64,000 nucleotides of DNA from Marthasterias glacialis (taxonomy: Eukaryota; Echinodermata; Asteroidea; Forcipulatida; Asteriidae), in contig OU452223.1 of assembly GCA_911728455.2 (NCBI GenBank), positions 4,610,174-4,674,173 of the forward strand, read 5' to 3'. This document shows, in pieces, positions 14,538-22,930 of the stretch; position 1 is the stretch's first letter, and every line of letters starts with the position of its first letter. The position numbers and the translations under genes are program-made. Below the pieces are notes generated by a model. It was not told where the DNA came from. It saw only the letters and a program-made list of their open reading frames with translations, and made no database searches.

Positions 14538-15114
14538 CAGTCAATGGATCAATCAGTCATCAAGCGATCAGTCAATCAATCAATCAACTTGTTATTTAAT
14601 CAATGGATTAATTGATTGAATGAGTGTATAGGTCTATCTGTGAATACAGTAACGGTAGTCATCAACTACGTCATGAGCAGATACAGACGTGGCAAATCGA
14701 TGTAAACTCCAAACTACTACAAGTTAAATTGGCTGGCTGCCGTGTATTTGTATTCAGTTGCTACTTCACAGATGTATGTTATTTTCTTCATATACACATT
14801 AATTATTAAATCAGTCATCAGTCAATCAATCAATCAATCATCAATCGATGAGTCAATCAATCAATCAACTTGTTATTTAATCAATGGATAATCGATCAAT
14901 CAATTCATCATTGATACATTATTTTTCTATTTCCATGAAAATACATCTGTGAAGTAGCAACTGAACACAAATAGAGCAGATTAATGCATGAACAGAATTA
15001 AAAGTCTCTTTCTCTTTCATAAAGGGCTCTCTGGCAAAGAAGTTTCCCAAAGACCAGACTGACGGGCGCTTACTAGAATACATCCACAATCTTCTGATCT
15101 CACCAAAGACATAA
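1780..15114 (+). CDS. MPND: MPND-like MPN+/JAMM domain protein, 3' part of the gene (spliced, 5' end outside window)
   Basis: Exons: 1780-1928 (tentative), 6224-6308, 7411-7507, 9293-9365, 10164-10240, 11410-11578, 12201-12271, 12741-12833, 14103-14195, 15025-15114. From 6224 on, every junction is AG/GT and phases match (2, 0, 1, 0, 1, 0, 0, 0), ending in TAA. The product reads like vertebrate MPND: SPNTLVECLPFSS, then TTSEVVGYLAGKWD, QAFPCRCRLGD, GWYHSHPCYPAQPSLKDI, KAFWVMPQIE, YLVDFYKDGPDMVQ and FLDKLK. The JAMM zinc-metalloprotease signature is intact: Glu in SEVVGYL, then H-x-H-x7-S-x2-D. Family knowledge: JAMM proteins cleave isopeptide bonds of ubiquitin-like modifiers; MPND also has an N-terminal RAMA domain and has been linked to sensing N6-methyladenine in DNA and to chromatin. 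No RAMA sequence was found here, so it should lie upstream. Predicted soluble, probably nuclear. Catalytic activity is inferred from the motif only. Confidence 0.9.
2364..2775 (+). mobile_element. tRNA-derived SINE (family S), full length
   Basis: The head folds like a Ser/Leu-type tRNA: A box TGGCCGAGCGG (2373-2383), B box GGTTCGAGTC (2432-2441). The body contains gtccttaagcaagacactta and cgtccttcggatggga, the 3' end gcgttatataagactccgat, then an (ATT)n tail. It is a retroposon, not a functional tRNA gene: no mature 3' end, and the body continues for 300 bp. Confidence 0.9.
3345..3430 (+). repeat. Fragment of the TAGACCGATCC MITE family
   Basis: aaaccgatccattaagcccc and following bases match the left end of the complete element at 36431-36879. 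Confidence 0.6.
3750..3955 (+). mobile_element. SINE body fragment (family S variant), 5'-truncated
   Basis: About 200 bp matches the 3' body of the element at 55448-55780 (caacggattcatttac, cctcgagtggcctttgggcc) and ends in an A-rich aaataaataaaaa tail. The tRNA head is missing, as expected from incomplete reverse transcription. Confidence 0.8.
4433..4555. mobile_element. Hairpin/MITE with 44-bp arms
   Basis: Arms 4433-4476 and 4512-4555 are near-perfect inverted repeats (caataacagtgtgaggacct against its complement) around a 35-bp loop. Confidence 0.85.
4713..5035. mobile_element. Copy of the tRNA-cored inverted-repeat element, rearranged
   Basis: 4713-4775 and 4970-5033 are direct copies of the 791-element arm (acccatacaccgatgtgtg). 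Between them is a minus-strand tRNA-like block with GTCTCGGTAGTCTAGTTGG and GGTTTGAATCCCACCC. Both arms point the same way, unlike 791-1110. Confidence 0.65.
5130..5328 (+). mobile_element. SINE family S, 3' part only
   Basis: Matches the second half of the 2364 copy from gtgtttctggcagtggctgc to the (ATT)n tail. The head is absent. Confidence 0.85.
6224..6308 (+). CDS. MPND: MPND exon before the MPN domain
   Basis: Acceptor ttctggtag and donor gtgaat. It encodes FAHSFKKQDFKERKIVKF and then ADVTKGDSE, ending with AG, which completes an Arg codon with the first G of the 7411 exon. The join gives DSERSPNTLVE, matching the SRDLARNPHTLVE region of vertebrate MPND. Confidence 0.75.
6440..6650 (+). 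repeat. Dispersed repeat A, copy 2
   Basis: Diverged copy of 60-262, lying 130 bases past an MPND exon. Confidence 0.8.
6885..6990 (+). repeat. Dispersed repeat B, copy 1
   Basis: Shares aaactgt...tcttgaagat...cacaggtaaagaaa with 40935-41040 at roughly 80 percent by eye. Confidence 0.65.
7411..7507 (+). CDS. MPND: MPND exon, first strand of the MPN fold
   Basis: Acceptor ttggtag, donor gtaagt. One base completes Arg, then 32 codons: SPNTLVECLPFSSVGRMQPF, TVSATTNCLLVM. It matches HTLVEVTSF...QPFNVAVSSNVLFLL of vertebrate MPND and leads directly into the next exon in phase 0. Confidence 0.88.
7751..8199. mobile_element. MITE, 449 bp, ends TAAAGCCGTGTTCGCATTGG
   Basis: Terminal inverted repeats TAAAGCCGTGTTCGCATTGG (7751-7770) and its complement ending at 8199. 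No coding capacity; internal short motifs (gtaaactaacc, accgag) recur. Lies in the MPND intron between the 7507 and 9293 exons. Confidence 0.88.
8560..9266 (+). mobile_element. Possible Penelope-like element 3' end
   Basis: The string cctctgacgaaggtccggtt (9209-9228) followed by tggatcaaaagctaag resembles the CTGACGAAGG...CGAAA box that I recall near the 3' end of Penelope-like elements. Upstream sequence is C/T-rich without a GIY-YIG motif that I can see. Boundaries are guesses. Confidence 0.3.
9293..9365 (+). CDS. MPND: MPND exon carrying the JAMM catalytic Glu
   Basis: Acceptor ttgcag, donor gtaagt. It encodes DFHCHLTTSEVVGYLAGKWD, PNTQ plus one base. The Glu at 9320-9322 is the JAMM general-base residue. 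Near-identical to DFHSHLTRSEVVGYLGGRWD in vertebrates. Confidence 0.95.
9870..10030 (-). mobile_element. tRNA-derived SINE of a second family, minus strand
   Basis: On the minus strand: A-box-like TTGGCTCAGTGG, B box GGTTTGAATCC, then a body with gattgcgtgggttttcccc and ttctcctcccaca, a combination common in invertebrate SINEs. Ends 130 bases before the 10164 exon. Confidence 0.7.
10164..10240 (+). CDS. MPND: MPND exon, MPN domain
   Basis: Acceptor aaacag, donor gttggt, a weak but usable GT. It encodes (H)MSVLQAFPCRCRLGD, KRKASTVEEE. It aligns with LTVLRAFPCRSRLGDAETAAAIEEE. A relaxed donor after GAAGAAGAG fits the family boundary and the phase-0 start of the next exon. Confidence 0.92.
10293..10885 (+). 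mobile_element. MITE family TAGACcgATTGcGC, degraded copy
   Basis: Left end tagacttattgcgcaacc; right end around gtcacgtgacatgggtcgcg. The internal sequence matches 27265-28038 at length, including gtgtgtgattgcggtcatct. Confidence 0.8.
11000..11282 (+). mobile_element. SINE family S, 5'-truncated and diverged
   Basis: Starts within the tRNA head at cagagtgtgggttcgaatcc and continues through the body to an AT-rich tail. Lies 120 bases before the catalytic MPND exon. Confidence 0.8.
11410..11578 (+). CDS. MPND: MPND exon with the JAMM zinc-binding motif
   Basis: Acceptor cacag, donor gtaagt. It encodes IRQAIALRGLQLVGWYHSHP, CYPAQPSLKDIQTQMDYQL, QMKGEGTVYQPCLAFVC. Zinc ligands are His at 11458-11460, His at 11464-11466 and Asp at 11497-11499, with Ser three residues before the Asp. 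All expected catalytic residues are present, unlike inactive MPN- paralogues. Confidence 0.95.
11762..12135 (-). mobile_element. SINE family S, full length, minus strand
   Basis: Reads on the minus strand from GTGTCGTGGCCGAGCGG through B box GGTTCGAATCCC to an (ATT)n tail (11762-11795 on the + strand). Ends 65 bases before the 12201 exon. Confidence 0.9.
12201..12271 (+). CDS. MPND: MPND exon after the catalytic core
   Basis: Acceptor ttattcacag, donor gtatgt. It encodes (A)PFNLHKPTKESNLKAFWV, MPQIE. FWVMP is strongly conserved in the family. Confidence 0.92.
12741..12833 (+). CDS. MPND: MPND exon, C-terminal part
   Basis: Acceptor tgtgtag, donor gtgagt, exactly 31 codons. It encodes DRGRSCRGMPMTMNFNWQSD, IFLTQETLLEM. 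It fits the position of the segment ending FLTNDxxxEM in vertebrate MPND. The first half is poorly conserved. Confidence 0.85.
13020..13331. mobile_element. MITE, 312 bp, ends GATCAAGGACC
   Basis: Terminal inverted repeats GATCAAGGACCATCGTTAAC and the complement of ttaaccgttggtccttgatc. The flanks carry a direct copy of tccatgttggtgtacaaacc (12971 and 13357). Confidence 0.75.
13462..13617. mobile_element. MITE, 156 bp, ends AATGGGAGACTTTTG
   Basis: Terminal inverted repeats AATGGGAGACTTTTGAGATG against catcgt-type tcgtccaaaagtctcccatt. A second inner pair, agttctcaccatgcgc against its complement, makes almost the whole element a hairpin. Confidence 0.8.
14103..14195 (+). CDS. MPND: MPND exon, C-terminal part
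   Basis: Acceptor caacag, donor gtaaat, 31 codons. It encodes KYLVDFYKDGPDMVQFSDLW, FKSDTFLDKLK, aligning with LLVEFYKGSPDLVRL...TYLDKLK. Confidence 0.94.
14427..14600. repeat. (CAAT)n microsatellite
   Basis: Interrupted tetranucleotide repeat in the last MPND intron. It creates spurious SINQ-type reading frames. Confidence 0.95.
14740..14975. repeat. Inverted repeat enclosing a second (CAAT)n tract
   Basis: tcagttgctacttcacagat (14754-14773) recurs inverted at 14945-14970; between them (CAAT)n at 14820-14905. The tract resembles that at 14427, suggesting a partial duplication. Confidence 0.75.
15025..15114 (+). CDS. MPND: MPND terminal coding exon with stop
   Basis: Acceptor ttcataaag. 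It encodes GSLAKKFPKDQTDGRLLEY, IHNLLISPKT and then TAA at 15112-15114. SLA...PKDQ matches the vertebrate C-terminus, so this is the natural end of the protein. Confidence 0.9.
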   Translation, partial: GSLAKKFPKDQTDGRLLEYIHNLLISPKT

Positions 15115-16060
15115 CATTAGAGTATCCAAAGTTAGCATGGACTGATAACCGACTAGGAGATCGGCAAACCAGTGGTAATGTCTGAAGTAGAGAATAGGCC
15201 CAACCAAAGACTTCCGTTTTGGCCTCGTAAAGATTCAAGCTGCTTCCAGCACCAGAGAAAGTATCAGCGTACTGTTCCCTCTGAGAGAGTTACTGATTTC
15301 AAGTACTTGGATCTCAATGGCTTTTTGTCATGGCAGCTGTGCATGTTTTGTGTTTAAGTAACACAGGGTGTTTTGGTTATTCACAAGGAACTGTTTCCTG
15401 CGTCAAGGTTTTGAAAGAGGAATCGAGCATCAGGAGCTTACTACAGTAGACTTTGTCAAGGAGATTGTTGTCTCTGCTGGTAAAATATGTCTGATACATA
15501 GCAATAAGCAAGAATTGCACCTACAGCCTACAAAGTATAAAAGCCAACAAACTGACAAATTTAAACACTTGAGTTTACTAATTGCAGGAGTAAACCTAGG
15601 TTGTGGCAAGAGTTGCGTTGAGATTGGCTTCAATTATAGGAGCTGTGGATCTCAAAGCAGAAAAGTAAGGAGAAAAACTTGAATATACATCTTTTTTCCC
15701 CGAAACTTTGGAGCCACAAACGATTTTAAGAAGACACAGATAGGTCAAACATTGTTAATCAAGAGCTGCTGCCGTGGAGGACAAATGCTCATAGCAAGAA
15801 GCAGTGCATCAAAATCAACAGAAGGTTACCACAGTGATAAGGAGAGCATCGTCCATATACAGTTGGGTTCTGCCATAGGAAGACCTCTAGCAATTATTGT
15901 CACAGCCTGACAGGGAACTCTTATTTGGACCGCTTCATACCTCTTGTGTCTGCAGGTAACATTGGCTCCACATGAAGCCAATCATTTAAATGTGCATTGC
16001 CAGCATCGAATAAGCCCCGCAGAGACACAAGACTGACTTCCATGCACAATAGCAACACCA
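15115..16060 (+). other. 3' flank of MPND
   Basis: Probably 3' UTR and downstream sequence. No repeat or conserved gene recognised. An AATAAA occurs at 16065-16070, but it lies at the edge of a LINE fragment and I do not call it as the polyadenylation signal. Confidence 0.5.
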
Positions 16061-16069
16061 GGTGAATAA

Positions 16070-16395
16070 AAATAATGTCGATTTGTATAGCGCCGGTATC
16101 CGTCAACTAAATAACACTCAGGGCGCTCAGCAAATATAACAACCACACTGGTCTAACATGAAAAAGCAAAGCAAGTTGACAAAAATAAGTTCATAAATAC
16201 AGCTCAAAAGCATCCTTGAACAAGATTGTTTTTTAAGTTCTTCTTGAAACTTAGCAAAGATGGAGAAAGACGCACAGCAGATGGGAGTGAGTTCCACAAG
16301 GCGGCTGCAGCAAATCGTAACGATCGGTCTCCCCAGTGATTGCGTGATTGGTGCTCAGCTAGAAGCAGTCGGCTTGAAGATCTTAGACCACTGTG
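16070..16395 (-). pseudogene. Non-LTR retrotransposon (LINE) 3' end, decayed
   Basis: On the minus strand, 16215-16350 encodes SRNHWGDRSLRFAAAALW, NSLPSAVRLSPSLLSFKKNL, KNNLVQGCF. The WGDRS...WNSLP...F...LK pattern is the C-terminal end of many LINE reverse transcriptases. It is followed by a 3' UTR ending ggcgctatacaaatcgacat, a string resembling the 3' end of SINE family S. Only the terminus remains; no catalytic domain. Confidence 0.8.
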
Positions 16396-17180
16396 TATAG
16401 CTCTATCTGCGAAGGATGTAGAAATGACAGCGGGTCATACCAAACAGAACACTATGAAAAGGAAAGCAATACAAATGTAAGTCTGTACAGTACTTGTATA
16501 AAATTAGAATTCTCTAATGGATGACCTTTTTAAAATTAAGTGTCATATTACTTGTGGTTTATGATTATTTATTTATCCCAGATATGTGATTTGATACAAT
16601 TGTCGTCCACTTCAGGCATTCTTACAAATAAACGATTATTTGTTTGTGATCCTGGCATTTCCCATTGGAAACTCCTTAGCATTATGTATGCAAGCATTGT
16701 TGAGCTAAAACGACTTTGTGTGACTATCTGGCCTCCCCATGGTGTGAACAAAATAATTTGTCCTGCAACCGGAAGATCATGGAGAAAATGTGAATACCCG
16801 ATTTTTTTTTTAAACCAAGGAGTGGATATATGCAAATTTGTCAGTATGAAGAAAATGATCATATGCTCGTTTTCATTTTTAAAAATTCAACTTCATGCTC
16901 AAGTGGTATTCCAAACAAAAGTTTTTGAAATGTAAATTTTGTTTAACTGTTATATATTCTATCAGTCTCCTTATAAGTATTTCAGTATCCTTCTTCTGTA
17001 GAAAAAGTTTTGTCAAACATTTTCAGAATGAAGTGAAATAATTTTCCTCTTTGCACCTTGGAAAGGGTATTTTCCCAAGTAATAATGACATGTTGAACTC
17101 TGCACATTCAATTTAAACACCCTTGCAAAGGCTGTCACTTTCCGATCTTTACGATGAGGTGTCAGTATTACCACAGTATA

Positions 17181-17625
17181 CACATATGGACTGGCAATGA
17201 GGGAAATAGTGCACGTCTATGCAACCCGAGGCCGAAGGCAGAGGGAAATAGGACCCTCTCCTGGTCACTCACAGGCCCAAGGGGTGCATAGACGTGCACT
17301 ATTGCCGGAATAATGCCAGTCCATATGTATTTTATAACACACCTCAATCCAAAATGTCGGTTAGAAGAGTAAATCGCGTTTTTTTGGCCGGAGATTCTTC
17401 TCCATCCGCAGGCGCTGTCGTTTTCTTGAGGGCGCTCTTTACCAGTCAATGGTTTTTGGGTTTTTGAAACTATTTCCCGCTTTGTGAACTATTTCCCCCA
17501 AATGAAGCGTGTGCGGTGCGTATGGTGCAGATTTCATGCACTAGGCTATATTAGTTCACCCCACGCGACCGTGTTTCAGCCAATCAGGATAAAGAGCCAG
17601 GGAGAGGTGTGTTATAATGATTTTT
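17181..17625. mobile_element. Hairpin plus TTATAACACACCTC MITE
   Basis: Arms 17181-17225 and 17283-17328 (cacatatggactggcaat and its complement) form a hairpin. Next to it, 17331-17617 runs from TTTATAACACACCTC to GAGGTGTGTTATAA. Same layout as 41216-41705 and 54128-54613, though the hairpin sequences differ. Confidence 0.75.
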
Positions 17626-17754
17626 ATTGTGACATCACACTTAACTTTAGCAATTAAGATTAATACACGTCTTAAGATTGATCTTGTTTCTGTGTGAAAG
17701 CAAGCCTCAGAGGATTGATTCATTTTAAACTGAATATTATTACTTGTCACATTA

Positions 17755-18060
17755 GCGCGAGTGGAATACGGGAAAATATAGCGCTTCTGCATCCCATATC
17801 AAATGAGGCCGAAGGCTTTTTCCGTATTCCACAAGGGGGCGTATGATAAAGAAATTATCTTCCAGCTGACTAAAGTGTGATCGTCACACGATCGAACAAA
17901 GCTTACAAAAGAAATTCAGATCTGCAAAGATTTTGCGTCTTGCGCAAGCATGTATGTGCACTCAAACAGTAATTACACACCATTTGATGTAAAATTGCAG
18001 CCGTTGTTTATGGATCTATAAACCACGGCTGTCGAGCAATCTGATTGGATGATTAGCACG
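17755..18060 (+). repeat. Dispersed hairpin repeat C, copy 1
   Basis: Shares with 34955-35345 the strings atcttccagctgactaaagt and ctgtcgagcaatctgattgg, and a hairpin gcagccgttgtttatgg ... ccacggctg. Confidence 0.8.
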
Positions 18061-18304
18061 TGCTGGAAGATAAAATTGTTTGTAGCTCACAGGGCACTTG
18101 CCGTTAACTTAAAAATATCAAAATCCTATTCTATGATGTTTTCATACATGCTTTACCTGTGCTAGTAAACAGGAGCGATTGCTCAATAACTCATCAAAAA
18201 CACCAAGCGACTTGGAAAATGAGTGCATCACAAAAATAAATTCGACCTTGGAGACACTCATTAGTTAATTGTAAACAGTACTCTTTTCCAAGGCAGTGCA
18301 ACAA

Positions 18305-18830
18305 GTATGAATCTAGTCTTGATTGGCGACGTTCGTTTTGTTAATGTACTCGTCGATTTCGCAACACGAAATTACTGGAGAGGAGATATCTGTATCAAAC
18401 AAAAATCTGTATCAAAACGAACGTCTTGATGCGTTTGGCACTGGGACCCGCCCACATTTTTTTTTATGACCGTGATTTGAATATTCATAAAACGAAACGC
18501 ACGCACACAATGATGGGCAGACCGAGGCCTAGACTGTTCACCAATCTCCCCTATGTGAATGGTGGAAAGTTTCTTGAATGTTAACATTACATTTGTCTAG
18601 GTACCATACACATCTGATACACAAACTCTGTTGGTGAATGCCTCAATACAAATTATGCAAATGAGCCTTGTTTTGATCTGCCTGGCAAAAGGCAGGCAGC
18701 TGTGCCAAACTTATCAAGACGCTAGTCTGATCCAGATTCATAGACTTGCCCAGTCCCTCTGAGCTAGTCGATGTTGCGTCTCTATCAACTAGCATCGTCA
18801 ATCAAGACTAGTATGAATCTAAACTATCAT
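18305..18830. repeat. Inverted repeat pair around 470 bp
   Basis: tctagtcttgattggcgac (18312-18330) is inverted at about 18796-18815 (cgtcaatcaagactag). An inner pair, gacgttcgttttg, recurs inverted at 18412-18424. Possible old MITE. Confidence 0.45.
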
Positions 18831-18837
18831 TCATGCT

Positions 18838-19021
18838 CGATATGTGGCAGGGTGTAACCCCCCCCCCCCTCCTATTGTGTCTTCATTATGTTCTGGAAAT
18901 CTCTGGAATTCTTTTGAGGATTTCAGGAGGGGTGCTTTTTAACAAGTGGGGAAGAGTGTGTTAGAGCATGGGAACATTTGGGCGGGGGGTGGGGGGGGAC
19001 GACTCCCTCTGCCACATATCG
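18838..19021. mobile_element. MITE, 184 bp, ends CGATATGTGGCAG
   Basis: CGATATGTGGCAG and its complement CTGCCACATATCG bound a segment with runs of ten C and eight G. Confidence 0.75.
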
Positions 19022-20257
19022 GGCGTGGTGTATAAACTATTTCCATGTACAGTAGCTTCACATGCCACTTTTTTTTTATAAGGCTTTTAAATTGATTGCA
19101 CTGCACCAAGCGAATCGTGTTTTTCTACAAGTTTATAAAGTGGTTAGCAGCCTAAGTAACTCAACAGCACTTACATGTAAAGTAACGATTAATAGTAACA
19201 TGTCTCCAATTAATGTATTATTTTGATTTCCAAAATAATCTACCTCTGCAGTTTTTACGTGTAAGAATTAGGATTATTAAATCAAATGTCATTCTCCATT
19301 TACCATGGGGCAATTGTGTGCCCGGCAAAAGGATGTCAGGGAAAGTTCCCGGTAAAAGGACGTAAGCAATTTATGTTAAAATTTGTGTTTGAAGAATTGT
19401 GAGCGGGAAAGTTTTGTAAATTTGCTGCCATGCAAAAGTCATTCTTGAAAGATTAAATTCTGCATGGGGAATGGGGAAACATGTCTTCAGGGTAATTCTA
19501 GCAAAAAAACTAACAAAAATGGTATATTTTTCATGTCAGGAGCCATTTTGTTGCTTACGACCTTTTGTTACTGGGACGAACTACTTTAATGTTCCCGGCA
19601 AAAAAGCGTAAGGCCTTACGCCCTTTTTTCCGGCCACATGACGGTATGTAAAGATGACCCGTGTTTTTACATATATTATTGGCTTTAACTCTAGCAAGAT
19701 GAAGACATCGAGAAAAGGGGTTCGACGAAAATTTTCTGGATAAACCAAAAAATAAATTACTAATAAAGGTATTTCCAAAATCCTGCAGTTAAAGTACACC
19801 CTTTACTCATATAGTAATTTCCAAAAAATATTGATTTAGAAAAAAAATGAAATTTACAATATTGGTTCTAAGTTCTAAGTCTTCTTTCGAAAGTTACTTT
19901 ATTTTCAAGCAAAATGGAGTGATTCAGGTATAACTGCTAGTTTGAAATTGTTTTGATTTGTGTATAATTTTTTTTAATGAAATTAATGAAATAGTAACAT
20001 AGAGTGAATTTGACAAATACGGATGGGGAATGATAAAGGTTGATAACCCAAAGTAATATGCAGCCAAAAGAAAAGTATTCTCTAAATGAAATGTAACAAT
20101 CCAAGAAACAGTTCTGCCTCACATTTTGTTATTAATGTAAACTTTCAAATGAATTTCATTTAGGTGCAACAAGACAGTTGCAAAACGACCAACTGAAACA
20201 ATCAAACTACTCAAGTTGTGCCCTGTGTCAATAATTCAGAGGATGGGCATCGCTGAC
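19022..20257. other. Intergenic, no gene seen
   Basis: AT-rich. Only a short hairpin near 19596-19638 (aaagcgtaaggccttacgc core) stands out. Confidence 0.6.
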
Positions 20258-20261
20258 TTAA

Positions 20262-20597
20262 AGCCCCAGCTCAACATTGGTAAACTGACTGTAAATGCTT
20301 CCATTCTTTTCACAAACCAAGATATTATATGTAATAAAACCAACCTGTGAAAATGTCAGCTCATTTCGTTGTTGAACAAAATGCATTCAGCATTTTTGTA
20401 CGCATTCCTATAGGCAGAGTTTTCGTCTCACTGAGACGAAAACTAATTTTGGATCTTATTTCATTTATTATTTAAAAACGATAACACTTCAGGAAGCAAT
20501 AGAAAGTTTTCTACCATCAATATCTTTATACCATGTAAGGTACATGTAAATCTGTGAACAGTTATATTTGTCTTCTTACCAATGTTGAGCTGGGGCT
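20262..20597 (+). mobile_element. TTAA-flanked MITE (family M), copy 1
   Basis: 336 bp. Inverted ends AGCCCCAGCTCAACATTGG and CCAATGTTGAGCTGGGGCT, flanked on both sides by TTAA (20258-20261, 20598-20601), as a piggyBac-type target duplication would be. Non-coding. Confidence 0.9.
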
Positions 20598-20601
20598 TTA
20601 A

Positions 20602-22930
20602 GTAATACCATGTTAACCTTCGCAGCATCCGCGAGACAAAAAATAATCCAATTGTTACCAAATATGGTCATAATTTTTTTTTAATGGTCCAATAAGGCCA
20701 AGATTCCATGTAATCCTCACCCCTGGTATACCCCACAAGCCTGTAGACTCCCATTGGCCAGACCCTAACCACTGCAGAGTAAGGAGTGTTGAAATACAGC
20801 AGCCACCTGTCTCAGTGCAGTAATTGATTGACCCCTGTGCCAAGAATTCCCTTGGCACAGGGCGGTATGCAATTTGTGAAAACAGCTTGTGCGGCATGTG
20901 GATCTTAAATAACACAAGTCTAAGTCTTGACTGGTACTCCAATTCACCCCCACAGTGATTTATAATGGCTTTGGGCTTGCAGGGTGGGTTATTGACCTTA
21001 AAGACAGAGTGGACGAAATTTTAACCTACTGGATCCAGCGAAGTTGTTGATTAATGTGGTTGCTGCGAGGGTTTTTTTTTTTTAAACAGATTTATCACTT
21101 GAGCCAAGACTAGCAAAAAATAACCAAAAACACTTCAATGCGTGTTAAATGTCTTAAAATAGTACCATTAAATAAGCACAGTTCATAAGGATTGTGTGTA
21201 AAGTTGAGGCCTTTATTCACCAATTAGTATTCAATGGGACAGTACTGTGTATAACTCATAAAATGTGTAATTGGAAATTGGAGCGTATTCAAACATCGGT
21301 ACCGTGATTTGCCTTAATATCGTTAGTCCCAAGCGACTCTAACCTTAATTTAAAACATGCAAAGAACCAAAGAATATATTATTCTTATTGTTACTGTATA
21401 TTTATATGTAAATACATGTCTTTTTCTATTGAAATTAGCATTTATATCTAGTTTTGAAAATACCGAATAATTCTTGCATTGTCTAGAACGTGAAACACAA
21501 TTTTCATGAGCTATTTCAAAGGTGAATATCATGCTGAAATTGATTTGGGATCATTGTTGCGAGTACTTGTGATGAATTATAACCGAAGATGGCGCAAAAT
21601 GTCTTGCTGTTGCTGCTAATGAAGGGAAGTTGAAAGAAAGTTTGCATCAGTGGTAATACCTTATGAATTTGTCTAGAAACTTTCATCACAATGTATGACA
21701 AATAATGGATGAGTTTAACGGGGCGTACTGTCTACTTTTAAATTTAAAACTGGAAGCTGTAGCTTCAACATGTACTAATGAAAACAGTACCAAAATTACA
21801 CACATTCCATGCTTGCTATCATTAGACATGAAATCCAGTTCAAATGTTTTGCCATGTGGCAAGGTAAGGTTGAAGTAGTCATTTCCGAACAGCTGTCCAA
21901 ATATTTTGTTGCATTTAATTAGTTGCTAATCCATTGCTACGAACAAAGACAATAGATTGATACCCTGAATAAGATAGTTTGTAGTGAGTTTGTAACTTGC
22001 AGAGTTTTTTTTTTTTTGCAAATTCTCAAAGATATTGAGGTGAGACCCATCTAATTAGCCGTCTTTTTTTATTTGTGTAGGGGGTAGGGTGTATCAATTT
22101 TAAAATGTTTTGATTTATACAATTAACGAGTTATGGTTGTATTTTTTACGGTTTGGCGATTTCCCCAATTATAAACAAACTATTAAAACAAATAGAAAGC
22201 ACGGCATTATGGAGTAGAGAATCACAACAGTAGTACAAACTGATCGATATGTAATCTTTATATTTTCCAGCAAGTCTTAAAAAGTATTTTTCTTATTAAT
22301 TTTTACAATTTGTGTTACTTTGTTGTAAATATTGATTGAAGGTAATGCAGTCGTATGCATTATTTAAATGTTTGCAGTGTTGGCTCAATAAATAGCCATA
22401 ATTTATACAAACCATCAACAAAATTTTTATTTGTTCCAAGTATTTTATTTGTCATGTGTTTTCTTTTAATGATGAGACACATAATTTTTATTAGTTTTCG
22501 AAAAAGTACATTGTTTCTAGTTTTATCATAAATAAAACAGCAATAACTGGATTGGTAGTTATCAAAAAGGAGAATAAAAAACAGGTTTCAATCTAAAAGC
22601 TCAGTGATTTGAGGGTTATTACCGTTGCTTTAACAAAAAATTAATCAATCAAGAGAAGCACATATGGACGTGCTCAAAATTATCCCAAAACACAAACTGA
22701 AGGTCGCACAATATGGTGATGGTGTGTTATTGATGTAAACAAAAAATTTTCATACAAAAATGACTATCCCAGAAAGTTGTGACGTTGAACAAAACTTGGT
22801 GCAAGACCAAAGCTTGCTTTCGTTTTTGTAGTTTTTCTTGCGAGATGTTACACTGTATGTGAAGTTTGCATGGACAGGGTAATCGCTGTTAGTGCTATAT
22901 AAATTTGCGACTATAATAGATCTTTGCGCC
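20602..22930. other. Intergenic, no gene seen
   Basis: AT-rich sequence with short homopolymer T runs. No conserved reading frame and no repeat that I could pair within the window. Confidence 0.55.

Noticed and set aside
14304..14619. SINQ-repeat open frames
   Set aside because: Translation of the (CAAT)n microsatellite.
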